Part shown: piece by piece, positions 26,841-35,233 of the stretch
Layout: each line of letters begins with the position of its first letter
Position numbering within the stretch: the first letter of the stretch is position 1
From: Aporhodopirellula rubra
Lineage (GTDB): Bacteria > Planctomycetota > Planctomycetia > Pirellulales > Pirellulaceae
Direction of reading: 5' to 3'
Assembly (NCBI RefSeq): GCF_014192335.1
Contig: NZ_JACHXU010000011.1
Location: 218,257-282,256, forward strand
DNA: 64,000 nucleotides
The notes under the pieces: model-generated
What the model was told of the DNA's origin: nothing
What the model saw: the letters and a program-made list of their open reading frames with translations, nothing else
The model's database searches: none
Program-made: the position numbers and the translations under genes

Positions 26841-27184
26841 TGGGGCAACACCTCAATGGAGTGCCGCTGAATATTGAGCATCAAGACATGAATCCAACAG
26901 GCAATCATTTTCGTTTTTGCGAACATCGCGTCGCGATCTAGCGGGCCGCGAGACACAAGACCGTCGCACGTGATTTCAACTCGATTCACTAGGCTCGACC
27001 AATCTCGTATCGCAGGATTTCGACGCGCCGGCAGGTGCAGAGAATCAATCATCGAATCGATAACCACGGCCATAAAACGCGATTGATGTAAACGAAATGA
27101 GTCCAACGAACGCGGGCTTCGTATTCCGTCGCCCGGTTCACTCCTCTTTACCGGCTGCCGCCCCGCAGGCCGCCTACTTTCCAT
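26837..27184 (-). CDS. Doubtful small ORF upstream of the kinase gene
   Basis: A 115-codon frame ends in a TGA that overlaps the kinase GTG start by 4 bases. This would fit translational coupling, and many planctomycete kinases of this type have a coupled upstream gene, usually an ECF sigma factor. The product is not sigma-like: it lacks region 2 and 4 motifs and its composition (many Arg, Ser and Met) looks like a chance frame. It is listed only because of the overlap. Confidence 0.2.
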   Translation of the reverse strand: MESRRPAGRQPVKRSEPGDGIRSPRSLDSFRLHQSRFMAVVIDSMIDSLHLPARRNPAIRDWSSLVNRVEITCDGLVSRGPLDRDAMFAKTKMIACWIHVLMLNIQRHSIEVLPQ

Positions 27185-27743
27185 TACTCACGCGTCGTGT
27201 TTCGACATGTCGTTTTAACGCCCGATCGCACACCGTCTGTGAAAGTGCGCATACGGGTATTCCCTCAATATACTGACCACGGAAACCATGTCCAGGTATC
27301 CGGGCTCCCCCCGGATGCATTCCGGCCACATTTCCCTGTAACCAGAACGCTTCCCAAAGGCGGCAGTATGTATTTTTCGTGAGGAGTCGTGGCGAACGCA
27401 AAACCACATCTCACGCATGCTTTTGCGATTGGCAATTCTGTCCTGCGACCTGCAATTTTCCGCACCGACCACGTCGGAGGCCCGTTTCAGGTCGTGACAA
27501 TCTGGACGGATTAGATGGCCCCTCCGGCGTCGGGTGGAATCGATAACACCACATGCGGCGGTTGGTCGATTTAAAGCGATATCCACGAAAATTCCTATGA
27601 AAACGAGCGGTCGATCGGTACGAATGATTCACTTCATTCCAACGGCGTCCCCACTTCGTGTGCACCGCCCCCGCGAGCGAAACCACAAAACACGGTCGGT
27701 CGATTCGCCCGCTCCAAACAAACATCCCGAAATGGTCAAACGC
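27185..27743. other. Intergenic region before the second Cys-rich barrel gene
   Basis: These 560 bases between the divergent kinase and barrel genes contain no convincing gene. They must hold the barrel promoter, but no consensus elements stand out. A short basic frame upstream of the barrel (from 27534) is in phase with it, but its residues are unconserved in appearance and precede a good signal peptide. Confidence 0.4.
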
Positions 27744-29051
27744 ATGAACGCCAATTCGAAACGTCGATGGCTAGCGTCGTTACTAGCACTGGCGGGAGCC
27801 TGGACCGGCGCGTCCGGCGTCATCGCACAGGATACGTTTTGCGATCTCGGGTGCGATTCGCCAATCGCGTGCGACGCAGCATTTGATGACGCGTGCGACT
27901 CGCTCTGCCAGGAACTCTCGTGTCGTGAATCGCTAGCTCAATGCGGCCTCACCTTCAGCAACAACGTGACGCAGTTCTATTTCGGAACCGTCGATGGCGG
28001 TGTCGAACAAGTCGGTCGCTACGCCGCTCACGGTGACTATGTTGCCAACGTCGATTTCGGAAAACTCGGTGTTCACGAAGGCCTGTTTTTGAAGGTCCGC
28101 GCCGAACACCGAATGGGTGAATCGATCGTGGAGTCGACCGGCGCGTTCCTACCCGCGACACTTGCCGCGGATCTACCAACGACAGAAACCCGCAATCTCT
28201 ACATCACCAACTTTATCATCACCCAAGCGTTATCGGAGTCCTGCATCGTCTTTGCCGGAAAGATGGATTCGCTCGACGGGGATATGAACGCGTTCGCCCA
28301 CGGACGTGGGATCACACAGTTTTCCAACGTCAGCTTTATCGCCAACCCGATCGCGTTGAGAACCGTTCCCTATTCCACACTCGGTGCCGGCTTCGCCTAT
28401 TTGATGGAAGGCGAACCGCTGTTCTCGTTCTTGGTACTCAACCCGACCGACACAACGCGGACGAGTGGACTCAGCGAACTGTTTAACGATGGCGTTGCCC
28501 TTTCGTCTGAACTTCGCGTACCGACCCATTTTTGCGATCGTCCCGGTCACGTGCTCGTTGGAGCGACCTACAGCACGCGCGATTACGCAAGTCTCGATCA
28601 AGACCCGCGGATCATCTTGCCGCAAGTCGACATCGGTCGCTCGTCCGATTCGCGGTCCGTGTACTGGAACACCGACCACTATCTGCATGTTGATCCCCAC
28701 GACGAGTCACGTGGATGGGGTTACTTCACGCGTGTCGGCTTCGCAGACGACTCGAACAACCCGATCAGCTACTTTTGGAGTGTCGGGATCGGCGGCAACA
28801 GCGTGATCTCTGGTCGCGACAAGGATTCCTTCGGCCTCGGCTACTACATGTCCGAAACCAGTGACGAGATCGCACCGTTTCTGACAGCACTCGTTGGAGA
28901 AATCGGCGACAGCCAGGGCGTCGAAGCGTTTTACAACATTCAAGCGATGGACTGTCTGACGATCACACCGGACTTCCAATGGCTCTCGCAAGCTCGCGCC
29001 GAACTCGATGACGCGTACGTCCTCGGAGTCCGGGCGAACTTGTCGTTCTAG
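27744..29051 (+). CDS. Second outer-membrane beta-barrel protein with Cys-rich N-terminus
   Basis: From ATG 27744 (27732 is also possible) the 435-residue product has a signal peptide (RRWLASLLALAGAWTGASGV, cleavage near IAQ). A cysteine-rich stretch follows, with CDLGCDSPIACD, ACDSLCQELSCRESLAQC and about nine cysteines in 45 residues. The remainder is beta-barrel-like, with NVTQFYFGTVDGGVEQVGRY, FLKVRAEHRMGES, SCIVFAGKMDSLDGDMNAFA and a final strand AYVLGVRANLSF ending in Phe, as required for insertion by the Bam machinery. It shares this layout with 8165-9601, and its carbohydrate-selective-porin-like segments suggest an uptake role. It is convergent with the Gly/Pro-rich gene. Confidence 0.72.
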   Translation: MNANSKRRWLASLLALAGAWTGASGVIAQDTFCDLGCDSPIACDAAFDDACDSLCQELSCRESLAQCGLTFSNNVTQFYFGTVDGGVEQVGRYAAHGDYVANVDFGKLGVHEGLFLKVRAEHRMGESIVESTGAFLPATLAADLPTTETRNLYITNFIITQALSESCIVFAGKMDSLDGDMNAFAHGRGITQFSNVSFIANPIALRTVPYSTLGAGFAYLMEGEPLFSFLVLNPTDTTRTSGLSELFNDGVALSSELRVPTHFCDRPGHVLVGATYSTRDYASLDQDPRIILPQVDIGRSSDSRSVYWNTDHYLHVDPHDESRGWGYFTRVGFADDSNNPISYFWSVGIGGNSVISGRDKDSFGLGYYMSETSDEIAPFLTALVGEIGDSQGVEAFYNIQAMDCLTITPDFQWLSQARAELDDAYVLGVRANLSF

Positions 29052-29081
29052 ATCCCAATGAGTGACATTCGGCGACGCGAG

Positions 29082-30968
29082 CTATTTCGCTTCTGCAGCC
29101 GAATCATCGCTACCGGTCGTATCGTCTTCATCTTCCGGGGCATCCAGACGGACGAGCACGTAGTTCTCCACGCGTTCGCTTCCGAAGTGCACCAGCAACG
29201 GGACGTTGTCTTCGGTCAGATTGTAAAGTCCCGTCTCGGCAACGATTTCGTCGTTGTCTCCGAACCGTATAGCGACGCGTTGCGTGTTCTTGTCAACGCG
29301 ACCTTGCACGGCAAGGGACTTGTCGGTCTCTCGATTGTAAACCGTTCCCGAGATGATTCCCGATTTGTCGACCGCCAACTGCACCACGCGAGTCGGATCG
29401 ACGTCGTCTTCATCCGTCGACAACGCGAACGTTCCCAGTGGCAACCATTCCGCTTCTTCGGCTTCCTCTTCCGATTCAGGAGGGACCACCGTTGCCAGCG
29501 CCGCGGCACTCTGAGCGAACTCGTCCGCCGTGGCAACCGGTTCGTCGTTGATGTAGACCCGGTTGTCTTGGTACGTGACGTTACCTCCCGAACCATAGTC
29601 GTAATAGATCGGTTGTTCCCAAACGGTTTGAGGCGCCGTCCACGCAAACCATCCTGCGGCCACCGCCCATGTCGGACGCCGCCACCAATAGTTCCAGGGG
29701 TAGTAGTTGAACCGGTGGTAATAGTGCCATCGACACACGCCGCCCGGATGCCCGTACCACCAATCGCCTCGGAACCAACGTCGATGATGGTGATAGCCGT
29801 TCCATCGGAACCGGACACCATCTCCCCACCCCCGCCAGTACCCGACGCGTGCTGGACGCGTTCTCGCCCATCCGTGAAGCCCACCGATCTGCGTCTGCCA
29901 TCGGGAGTTGATTCTGCCGACGGTGTTACGATCGATGTTCACCCACGACGGCCGGTTGTTGATAACCGTGTTGCCGACTTTGATGTTGCCAATATCGATC
30001 GGGCGGTTATTGAGTCCAGGGCGTCCGGGCATCCCAGGTCGGATATCCGTGATCGGTCCGCCGCCCGGACGGTTGTTCCCAGGACGGTCGCCGATACCCA
30101 GTCGATCTCCATTACCTGGGCGGTCACCGATTCCTGGCCGATCCCCAATTCCAGGACGGTCACCGATTCCAGGACGGTCACCCATGCCAGGCCGTTCGGG
30201 GAGTTTTCCGGGACGCGTTTCGGGACGAAGTCCCCCCTGAATTCCTAGGAAGTCGCCCACGTCGCCGGGCGAGGGACGGTTTCCCGCGCCGGGTAAACGG
30301 TTCCCCGGAAGGTTGTTGCCTGGACGATTCGCACCGGGCAGCCGATCGCCGCCGGGCAATCCGTTTCCTGGTCGTGTTGTTCCCCCTCCGTGTCCTCCCC
30401 CGAGGTTCGGCAGGCTGGGACGTGTCCCCGGCTTGGTACTCGGGCGATCTCTCGAAGGTAAATTCCCAGGCAGCGTGCTGGGCCGGCTCGGGAGTGTGCC
30501 GGGCGTCGACGGACGCGTGCTCGGCCTCAATCCGCCGCCAATGTTCGGTGTGCTCGGAAGAGTACTCGGGAAGCTCGGCCGGGTGCTCGGCCGCGAAGAA
30601 GGAAAGCTCGGACGCGTCGACGGCACACTCGGGCGTGTCGACGGAATGCTCGGGCGCGTTGACGGCATGCTCGGGCGTGACTGAGGAAAACTCGGACGGG
30701 CGCTCGGCATCGATGGTCGTGAACTCCCACCGCCTAAGTGCGGCGTGCTCGCCGGACGAGCGCCACTGAATCCGCCACCGCCTCCTCCGAAACTACCACC
30801 GCGGCTGAATCCGCCTCCGCCACCTCCGCCGCCGCCCATGCGGGCACCACCGCCACGCGAGCCTCCACCGCCGCCACGAAATCCGCCCGCATCGACGGGC
30901 ACGATTTGGGTTAACAAGAGACACCCGATGGCACCTCCAATGATCGCAATTCTTTTCATCGTTCTCAT
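29082..30968 (-). CDS. Secreted Gly/Pro/Ser-rich repeat protein
   Basis: The 628-residue protein has a signal peptide (AIIGGAIGCLLLTQIVPVDA), then a Gly-rich segment (about 28-70), an RPSxPST heptad array (84-140), Pro/Gly/Asn-rich stretches and a GDRPGI hexad array (262-298). An aromatic block with FRGDWWYGHPGGVCRWHYYH lies near residues 395-415, the segment VTYQDNRVYINDEPVATADE near 485-505, and an acidic C-terminus closes the chain. Similar planctomycete proteins have been labelled mu-protocadherin-like because of low complexity, which says nothing of function. It is probably an extracellular or wall component. It begins 6 bases after the SnoaL-like gene in the same transcription unit. Confidence 0.72.
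   Translation of the reverse strand: MRTMKRIAIIGGAIGCLLLTQIVPVDAGGFRGGGGGSRGGGARMGGGGGGGGGFSRGGSFGGGGGGFSGARPASTPHLGGGSSRPSMPSARPSFPQSRPSMPSTRPSIPSTRPSVPSTRPSFPSSRPSTRPSFPSTLPSTPNIGGGLRPSTRPSTPGTLPSRPSTLPGNLPSRDRPSTKPGTRPSLPNLGGGHGGGTTRPGNGLPGGDRLPGANRPGNNLPGNRLPGAGNRPSPGDVGDFLGIQGGLRPETRPGKLPERPGMGDRPGIGDRPGIGDRPGIGDRPGNGDRLGIGDRPGNNRPGGGPITDIRPGMPGRPGLNNRPIDIGNIKVGNTVINNRPSWVNIDRNTVGRINSRWQTQIGGLHGWARTRPARVGYWRGWGDGVRFRWNGYHHHRRWFRGDWWYGHPGGVCRWHYYHRFNYYPWNYWWRRPTWAVAAGWFAWTAPQTVWEQPIYYDYGSGGNVTYQDNRVYINDEPVATADEFAQSAAALATVVPPESEEEAEEAEWLPLGTFALSTDEDDVDPTRVVQLAVDKSGIISGTVYNRETDKSLAVQGRVDKNTQRVAIRFGDNDEIVAETGLYNLTEDNVPLLVHFGSERVENYVLVRLDAPEDEDDTTGSDDSAAEAK
30075..30185 (-). repeat. Coding 18-bp repeats (GDRPGI hexads)
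   Basis: Residues 262-298 of the secreted repeat protein are six hexads of GDR[PL]G[IN]. The units are 18 bases and several are nearly identical, pointing to recent slippage or unequal crossover. Confidence 0.75.
30549..30719 (-). repeat. Coding 21-bp repeats (RPSxPST heptads)
   Basis: Within the secreted repeat protein, residues 84-140 consist of about eight RPS[MIVF]PS[TS]-type units, each 21 bases. The DNA is a tandem array with variation mainly at the fourth residue, so copy number may vary among strains. Confidence 0.75.
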
Positions 30969-30974
30969 CTCAGA

Positions 30975-31886
30975 TTACTCGGATGCGGATACGGAATCGG
31001 TCGTCGCCACTTCACGGCGGACGATCACCTCGGAGAGCAACGATGGTTGCGGCACGCCTTCGATTTCATGGCCGACCAGGTTGATCGCGAACTCGTCCTC
31101 GCTTCGCATCGTGATCACATAAGTCCCCGATGCCGAACGTCCATCGCTTAACGTTTGCGTCGATTTGATCAGCCATTGATCTCCGGACTTGCTCCATTGC
31201 CCATCGCCGAAGGAACCGTCTGCGTTGAACGTCCACGAGCGGATCGTTTGCTGACGAGGATCCCACGCGATGACTTGCGTGCTGTTTGTCTTGCCGCCTT
31301 GCTCGTCATCCGCTTCGAACGACCGAATCAAAAACGCACCGTTGTCGGACGCTCGCACCGTCGAGCGAACCAACACATCCCCTGAATCATCACGCCATGT
31401 TCCGATCATCCAGTCAAGTTGCGAGAGCGCGTCCGGTGAACTCGGTTGCGGAATCTCAAACTCGTCCATCGAATCGATCACCCAACGGTCATCGCTCTTC
31501 ACGAGAATCGCCGTGAACTGAGTGCCCTTCGGATCCTCCTCTCCGACCGTGACCATCACTTTGCCTTCAACCTGCGCGACCGAGTCGGTCACCATCCGGA
31601 CGTGATCCACGGTCCCCGACAACATTACCGATTCAGGCCGAGTGAATACGTCCTCGATCGCGGTCATGATGTCCTCACGACCGTCCGTTCGCTCGGCGAA
31701 TTCGTGATCCATGTAAGTCGCGTTCTCGGCCCACATGTTCCGCAGCGCATCAGCGTCCTTGGCATTGAAAGCCTTCACGTATTCTCGGATCGCCAGACCG
31801 ACCGAATCGTCGGCGATCGCGAACCGATCTCCCGCGAGTCCTCCCAACAACATCGCCATCAGGAAACAAATTGTACGATTTCTCAT
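30975..31886 (-). CDS. Secreted SnoaL-like/DUF4440-type two-domain protein
   Basis: From ATG 31886 the 303-residue protein has a signal peptide (TICFLMAMLLGGLAGDRFAI). A SnoaL/NTF2-like domain follows (about 25-145), with IREYVKAFNAKDADALRNMW, YMDHEFAERTDGREDIM and VLVKSDDRWVIDSMDE-like text. The second domain (about 150-295) opens with LSQLDWMIGTWRDDSGDVLV and resembles DUF1579/lipocalin-like folds. Such proteins are common in planctomycetes and have no proven activity. An earlier frame start at 31943 would put the signal peptide inside the chain, so the later ATG is preferred. It lies 35 bases after the HlyD-type gene. Confidence 0.75.
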   Translation of the reverse strand: MRNRTICFLMAMLLGGLAGDRFAIADDSVGLAIREYVKAFNAKDADALRNMWAENATYMDHEFAERTDGREDIMTAIEDVFTRPESVMLSGTVDHVRMVTDSVAQVEGKVMVTVGEEDPKGTQFTAILVKSDDRWVIDSMDEFEIPQPSSPDALSQLDWMIGTWRDDSGDVLVRSTVRASDNGAFLIRSFEADDEQGGKTNSTQVIAWDPRQQTIRSWTFNADGSFGDGQWSKSGDQWLIKSTQTLSDGRSASGTYVITMRSEDEFAINLVGHEIEGVPQPSLLSEVIVRREVATTDSVSASE

Positions 31887-31921
31887 CAGTCTACTCGCGT
31901 TTGCGTGGGGTTTTAAAAGCA

Positions 31922-33049
31922 TCACATTAGGTACCGCAGCCAACTTTTCGCCCGGATCAAAAACATGATCGGGATGCCTGCGATTTGAACATCTTCTGTA
32001 TAAACGGCGGCGATCGCTCTAGAACCGCCCGGGATCCGTAACTCGTCGCCGCGGTCCAGCTTAATCCGCACCGCGAAAGGACTCGCCGCTCCCGTTGCCA
32101 CTTCCGTGGGCAGAGTTCCGGACGTCGCCATTTGCCCCGCCCCAGAGACGTCGATCGTGTTAAGCACGCGGGCGGTGAAAATATCGCCCGGGTAACCGTT
32201 CAACGCGACCTCCGCGTACTGCCCGGGCTGAATCCTCAAATAGTTCTTTTGATCAAACGTCGCCACGACGACACCTCGCGACCATTCACTCGAATCGAGC
32301 ACGAAGCTCATCACGGAACCCGTCACGCCACCACCGACCAACATTCCGGGCCGCAACTGAAGGTTCGTCACGAAACCATTTCCCGGCGCGATGACGGTGG
32401 TTTGGTCGAGATCGTATTGTGCGTCATCACGCTGAGCGGCAATCTGTTTGGTTTGAGTTACCGCCACATCGACTGACAACAACGCCTGGACGAGTTGCGA
32501 TTTCGCGGTCGCACGTGCCGCTTGTGCGACGTTGAATTGATTGACGGCCGCATCCAAATCTTGTTCGCTGCCCGCTTTCTGATCCATCAACTCCTTTTGT
32601 CGATCTCGGTTGGCCGTAGCGAATTCTAAATCCGAATTTGCCTGATCGAGCTTTGCCTGGGCGAGATCAACCGAGGCTTCTGCCACTTCTTTGGCCTGTC
32701 TCGCCTCCTGCAGCGAAGCTTCTAACCGCGCCAATGCGTTCTCATACGGAACACGATCGACCTGGAAGAGTACGTCGCCCGTTTTGATAGGCACATTGGG
32801 TTGGACCGCGACCCTAGTAACACGCCCGGACCGACTCAGTTGTGGAGTGATCGGAATCACCTCCTCCAACACGATCGCAGACGAAGTGAAAGGATGAAAG
32901 TATTGCGCACAAAACAAGAGTGCGATAATCAGCAGCGGTCCCACCGACGCCAACATGATTGCCATCGGAAGCGACAATCGCATCAGTTTCAACTTCGCGA
33001 ACACCAACCAAATCACACCACAGTAAATGCCGCCCAATATCCAGCTCAT
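31922..33049 (-). CDS. HlyD-family membrane fusion protein (YiaV/EmrA-like)
   Basis: The 375-residue adaptor has two N-terminal membrane segments (residues 3-18 and 27-50), the second ending in FCAQYFHPF. The biotinyl-lipoyl half-motif VQPNVPIKTGDVLFQVDRVP follows, then a long alpha-hairpin coiled coil (about 110-205) and a second lipoyl half with TTVIAPGNGFVTNLQLRPGM. The beta-barrel part contains IQPGQYAEVALNGYPGDIF. It would link an inner-membrane partner to the outer membrane; no transporter or TolC gene is adjacent. The start overlaps the preceding small gene by ATGA. The pairing with a DUF3302 gene matches yiaW-yiaV of enterobacteria. Confidence 0.85.
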   Translation of the reverse strand: MSWILGGIYCGVIWLVFAKLKLMRLSLPMAIMLASVGPLLIIALLFCAQYFHPFTSSAIVLEEVIPITPQLSRSGRVTRVAVQPNVPIKTGDVLFQVDRVPYENALARLEASLQEARQAKEVAEASVDLAQAKLDQANSDLEFATANRDRQKELMDQKAGSEQDLDAAVNQFNVAQAARATAKSQLVQALLSVDVAVTQTKQIAAQRDDAQYDLDQTTVIAPGNGFVTNLQLRPGMLVGGGVTGSVMSFVLDSSEWSRGVVVATFDQKNYLRIQPGQYAEVALNGYPGDIFTARVLNTIDVSGAGQMATSGTLPTEVATGAASPFAVRIKLDRGDELRIPGGSRAIAAVYTEDVQIAGIPIMFLIRAKSWLRYLM

Positions 33050-33234
33050 GAGACGCTCTTTTCTTTCGTCTCGGCCTTCATCTCATCGACTTGACGCTGC
33101 ATCGCCTCGATCCGATCGATCAATCCATCCACGCCGCGAACCCCGGAAGGATTTATGCCGCTCTCATCCGAAGGCGAATTCAGAACTCGGTAAAGATAGA
33201 GAACAAACAATGCACTCAATATCGCTGGGATCAT
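33046..33234 (-). CDS. 62-residue single-span membrane peptide
   Basis: The product has one N-terminal hydrophobic helix (IPAILSALFVLYLYRVL), a short Ser/Gly/Asn linker, and a C-terminal amphipathic coiled-coil segment (LIDRIEAMQRQVDEMKAETK). It overlaps the upstream DUF3302 gene and the downstream HlyD-type gene by 4 bases each (ATGA on both sides), which is strong evidence that it is translated. The shape recalls PspB, but no sequence relation is claimed. Confidence 0.72.
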   Translation of the reverse strand: MIPAILSALFVLYLYRVLNSPSDESGINPSGVRGVDGLIDRIEAMQRQVDEMKAETKEKSVS

Positions 33235-33596
33235 TGATTCGTGCCGCCCTTCATTGAATGTAGTGTCGCGAGACTCGCCTCCAACGCGTCGAGCTTTTCA
33301 ACCAACACCGCGTGCTCGTCGTGCATCGGATCAGGTGCCTCCGCAGCGATTCGGCGTGCGTCGTGCTTCCAATAGGCCCACACTATCGCCACCACCCATA
33401 GAATTCCCGTCGGCAGTCCCAACCACCCACAGATGTTGACCGCGTCGGATTGCGGGTGATTGCGTTTCCTCGCGATACTGCCCGGCAACGCCGCGAGGCC
33501 GACCAATACCGCGACAATCAACATCACGAACACGAGCAGGAATACCAATGCAATGATTCGGAGAGCCGGCCCCGCCGCCTCATACTGATATTCCAT
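33231..33596 (-). CDS. DUF3302 (YiaW-like) inner-membrane protein
   Basis: From ATG 33596, preceded by GGGAG at a good spacing, the 121-residue protein has a first span around IIALVFLLVFVMLIVAVLVG, then IARKRNHPQSDAVNICGWLG and a second span GILWVVAIVWAYW. The RNHPxxDA and GW-L-tG-lW pattern is the DUF3302 signature of YiaW-type proteins, usually found beside an HlyD-like YiaV. The C-terminus adds a short coiled coil (EHAVLVEKLDALEASLATL) not present in enterobacterial YiaW. It heads the five-gene minus-strand run. Confidence 0.8.
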   Translation of the reverse strand: MEYQYEAAGPALRIIALVFLLVFVMLIVAVLVGLAALPGSIARKRNHPQSDAVNICGWLGLPTGILWVVAIVWAYWKHDARRIAAEAPDPMHDEHAVLVEKLDALEASLATLHSMKGGTNQ

Positions 33597-33611
33597 CGCT
33601 AGACTCCCATT

Positions 33612-33658
33612 CAAATAAAAAAGTCATGCCGGGCGAGATCGCTCACGCCCGGCATGAC
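33612..33658 (-). terminator. Rho-independent terminator of the sulfatase gene
   Basis: GTCATGCCGGGCG (33623-33635) and CGCCCGGCATGAC (33646-33658) form a perfect 13-bp GC-rich stem with a 10-base loop. On the minus strand the stem is followed directly by TTTTTTATTTG. It starts 12 bases after the sulfatase stop and ends about 15 bases before the DUF3302 start codon. It is the most convincing terminator in the window. Confidence 0.9.
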
Positions 33659-33670
33659 CATATCCAACGA

Positions 33671-35233
33671 CTAACGTCCGCCGCCGCTTTCCTTCAGCTT
33701 GCGCATCACGTCGTCAAGATTGAAGCTGGCGGCTTCCTGACGTGGTGGAAATTCTTTGAACGTTGCCAAGAATTTGCCCACATAGTCCTGAGCCGGCACC
33801 AACAAAAACGCGTGATCCAACAACCAATCGTAGTACGTGTTCGACGTGATGTCGGCACGCTCGTACGGGTCCGTTCGGAGGTTGAAGATTTTCGGCAATC
33901 GAAGCGACACGAACGGTTCGGCCCAAATCTGCAGCGTTCCGGCAACGCGTTGCTCGAGGAAAACGAGTTTCCAATTATCGAATCGCAGGCCGGTGAGCTG
34001 TTGATCGTCGTTGCAATAGATGAACGACTCTCGAGGTCCCTTCTCTTCTTCACCCGTCAAGTATGGCAACAGATTGTACCCATCCAGGTGCACCTTGTAG
34101 TCACGACCGATCGCTTTGTGGCCTTTCAGCAATTTCTCTTTGATCTCGGATTCGCCTGCCATCGCCAGAATGGTCGGCAACCAATCCAAGTGCGAGACGA
34201 TTTCATTCGAGATCGTTCCTGGTTTGATTTTGCCCGGATATCGGACCATGGCGGGCACGCGGTAGGCACCTTCCCAGTTCGAGTTCTTCTCACTGCGAAA
34301 CGGCGTCATCGCCGCGTCGGGCCAACTATTCATGTGCGGGCCGTTGTCGGTGCTGTACATGACGAATGTGTTGTCGGTGATACCGAGTTCGTCGATCTTG
34401 TCCAACACGGTGCCCACGTTCTTGTCGTGGTCGATCATCGCGTCAGCGTACTCGCTCATCCAGCGTCCCGACTGGCCGCGACTCTCCGGTTTGATATGTG
34501 TCCGGAAGTGCATGTGTGTGAAGTTGACCCAAACGAAGAACGGCTTCTCCGCTTTCGTTTGACGCTCCATAAAGTCCGCTGCACGATCGGCAACATCATC
34601 GTCGATCGTTTCCATCCGTTTCCGGGTCAACGGTCCGGTGTCTTGAATCCGTCCGTCCGAGAAACTGTGCAGGACTCCGCGTGGGCCATACTTTTTACGG
34701 AACTCGGGATCTTTCGGGTAATCGGGCAGTTCGGGTTCCTCTTCAGCGTTGAGGTGATAGAGGTTGCCGTAGAACTCATCGAACCCATGGTTGGTCGGCA
34801 ACATTTCGTCGCGGTCACCGAGATGGTTTTTACCGAATTGCCCGGTCGCGTAACCGAGCGGCTTGAGCAACCCGGCGATCGTCGGATCTTCCACCTGCAT
34901 GCCCAGCTCGGCCCCCGGAAGACCAACCTTCGTCAACCCCGTTCGCATGCCGTGCTGTCCCATGATGAAGGACGCGCGGCCCGCCGTGCAACTCTGCTCG
35001 GCGTAGTAGTCCGTGAACATCATTCCTTCCCGCGCCACGCGGTCGATGTTCGGCGTCTGGTATCCCATCAACCCGTGGGTGTACTGACTAATGTTCGCTC
35101 GCCCAATGTCATCACCCCAGATGATCACGATATTAGGGCGTTTAGATTCCTCTGCTTGCGTGCTCAGCGGAGCGAGCGAGCACGCGATCAATGCCGCCAC
35201 CATCATGCGACATCGTAAACTGTAGAAACTCAT
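33671..35233 (-). CDS. Secreted type I (formylglycine) sulfatase, arylsulfatase A-like
   Basis: The 520-residue enzyme has a signal peptide (MMVAALIACSLAPLSTQA). The calcium-binding Asp pair is visible in NIVIIWGDDIGRAN, and the modification site reads SCTAGRASFIMGQ (Cys82), where Cys is converted to formylglycine. The canonical box is C-x-P-x-R; here it is C-x-A-x-R, a known variant. Further sulfatase motifs are GLLKPLGYATGQFGKNHLGD and STDNGPHMNSWPDAAMTPF. Planctomycetes use many such enzymes on sulfated algal polysaccharides. No second sulfatase or glycoside hydrolase gene lies nearby, so the substrate is open. Confidence 0.92.
   Translation of the reverse strand: MSFYSLRCRMMVAALIACSLAPLSTQAEESKRPNIVIIWGDDIGRANISQYTHGLMGYQTPNIDRVAREGMMFTDYYAEQSCTAGRASFIMGQHGMRTGLTKVGLPGAELGMQVEDPTIAGLLKPLGYATGQFGKNHLGDRDEMLPTNHGFDEFYGNLYHLNAEEEPELPDYPKDPEFRKKYGPRGVLHSFSDGRIQDTGPLTRKRMETIDDDVADRAADFMERQTKAEKPFFVWVNFTHMHFRTHIKPESRGQSGRWMSEYADAMIDHDKNVGTVLDKIDELGITDNTFVMYSTDNGPHMNSWPDAAMTPFRSEKNSNWEGAYRVPAMVRYPGKIKPGTISNEIVSHLDWLPTILAMAGESEIKEKLLKGHKAIGRDYKVHLDGYNLLPYLTGEEEKGPRESFIYCNDDQQLTGLRFDNWKLVFLEQRVAGTLQIWAEPFVSLRLPKIFNLRTDPYERADITSNTYYDWLLDHAFLLVPAQDYVGKFLATFKEFPPRQEAASFNLDDVMRKLKESGGGR

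Noticed and set aside
27215..27586. Minus-strand frame of 123 codons upstream of the barrel gene
   Set aside because: Basic, Cys- and Arg-rich random composition and no context; the region is more likely a promoter region.
29058..30248. 396-codon plus-strand frame opposite the Gly/Pro-rich gene
   Set aside because: The minus-strand protein has a signal peptide, organised repeats and an operon position; the plus-strand frame has none of these.
33626..35218. 530-codon open frame on the plus strand opposite the sulfatase gene
   Set aside because: It is fully antisense to a well-supported gene; its composition (many Val, Arg, His, Phe) is what the complement of such codons gives.
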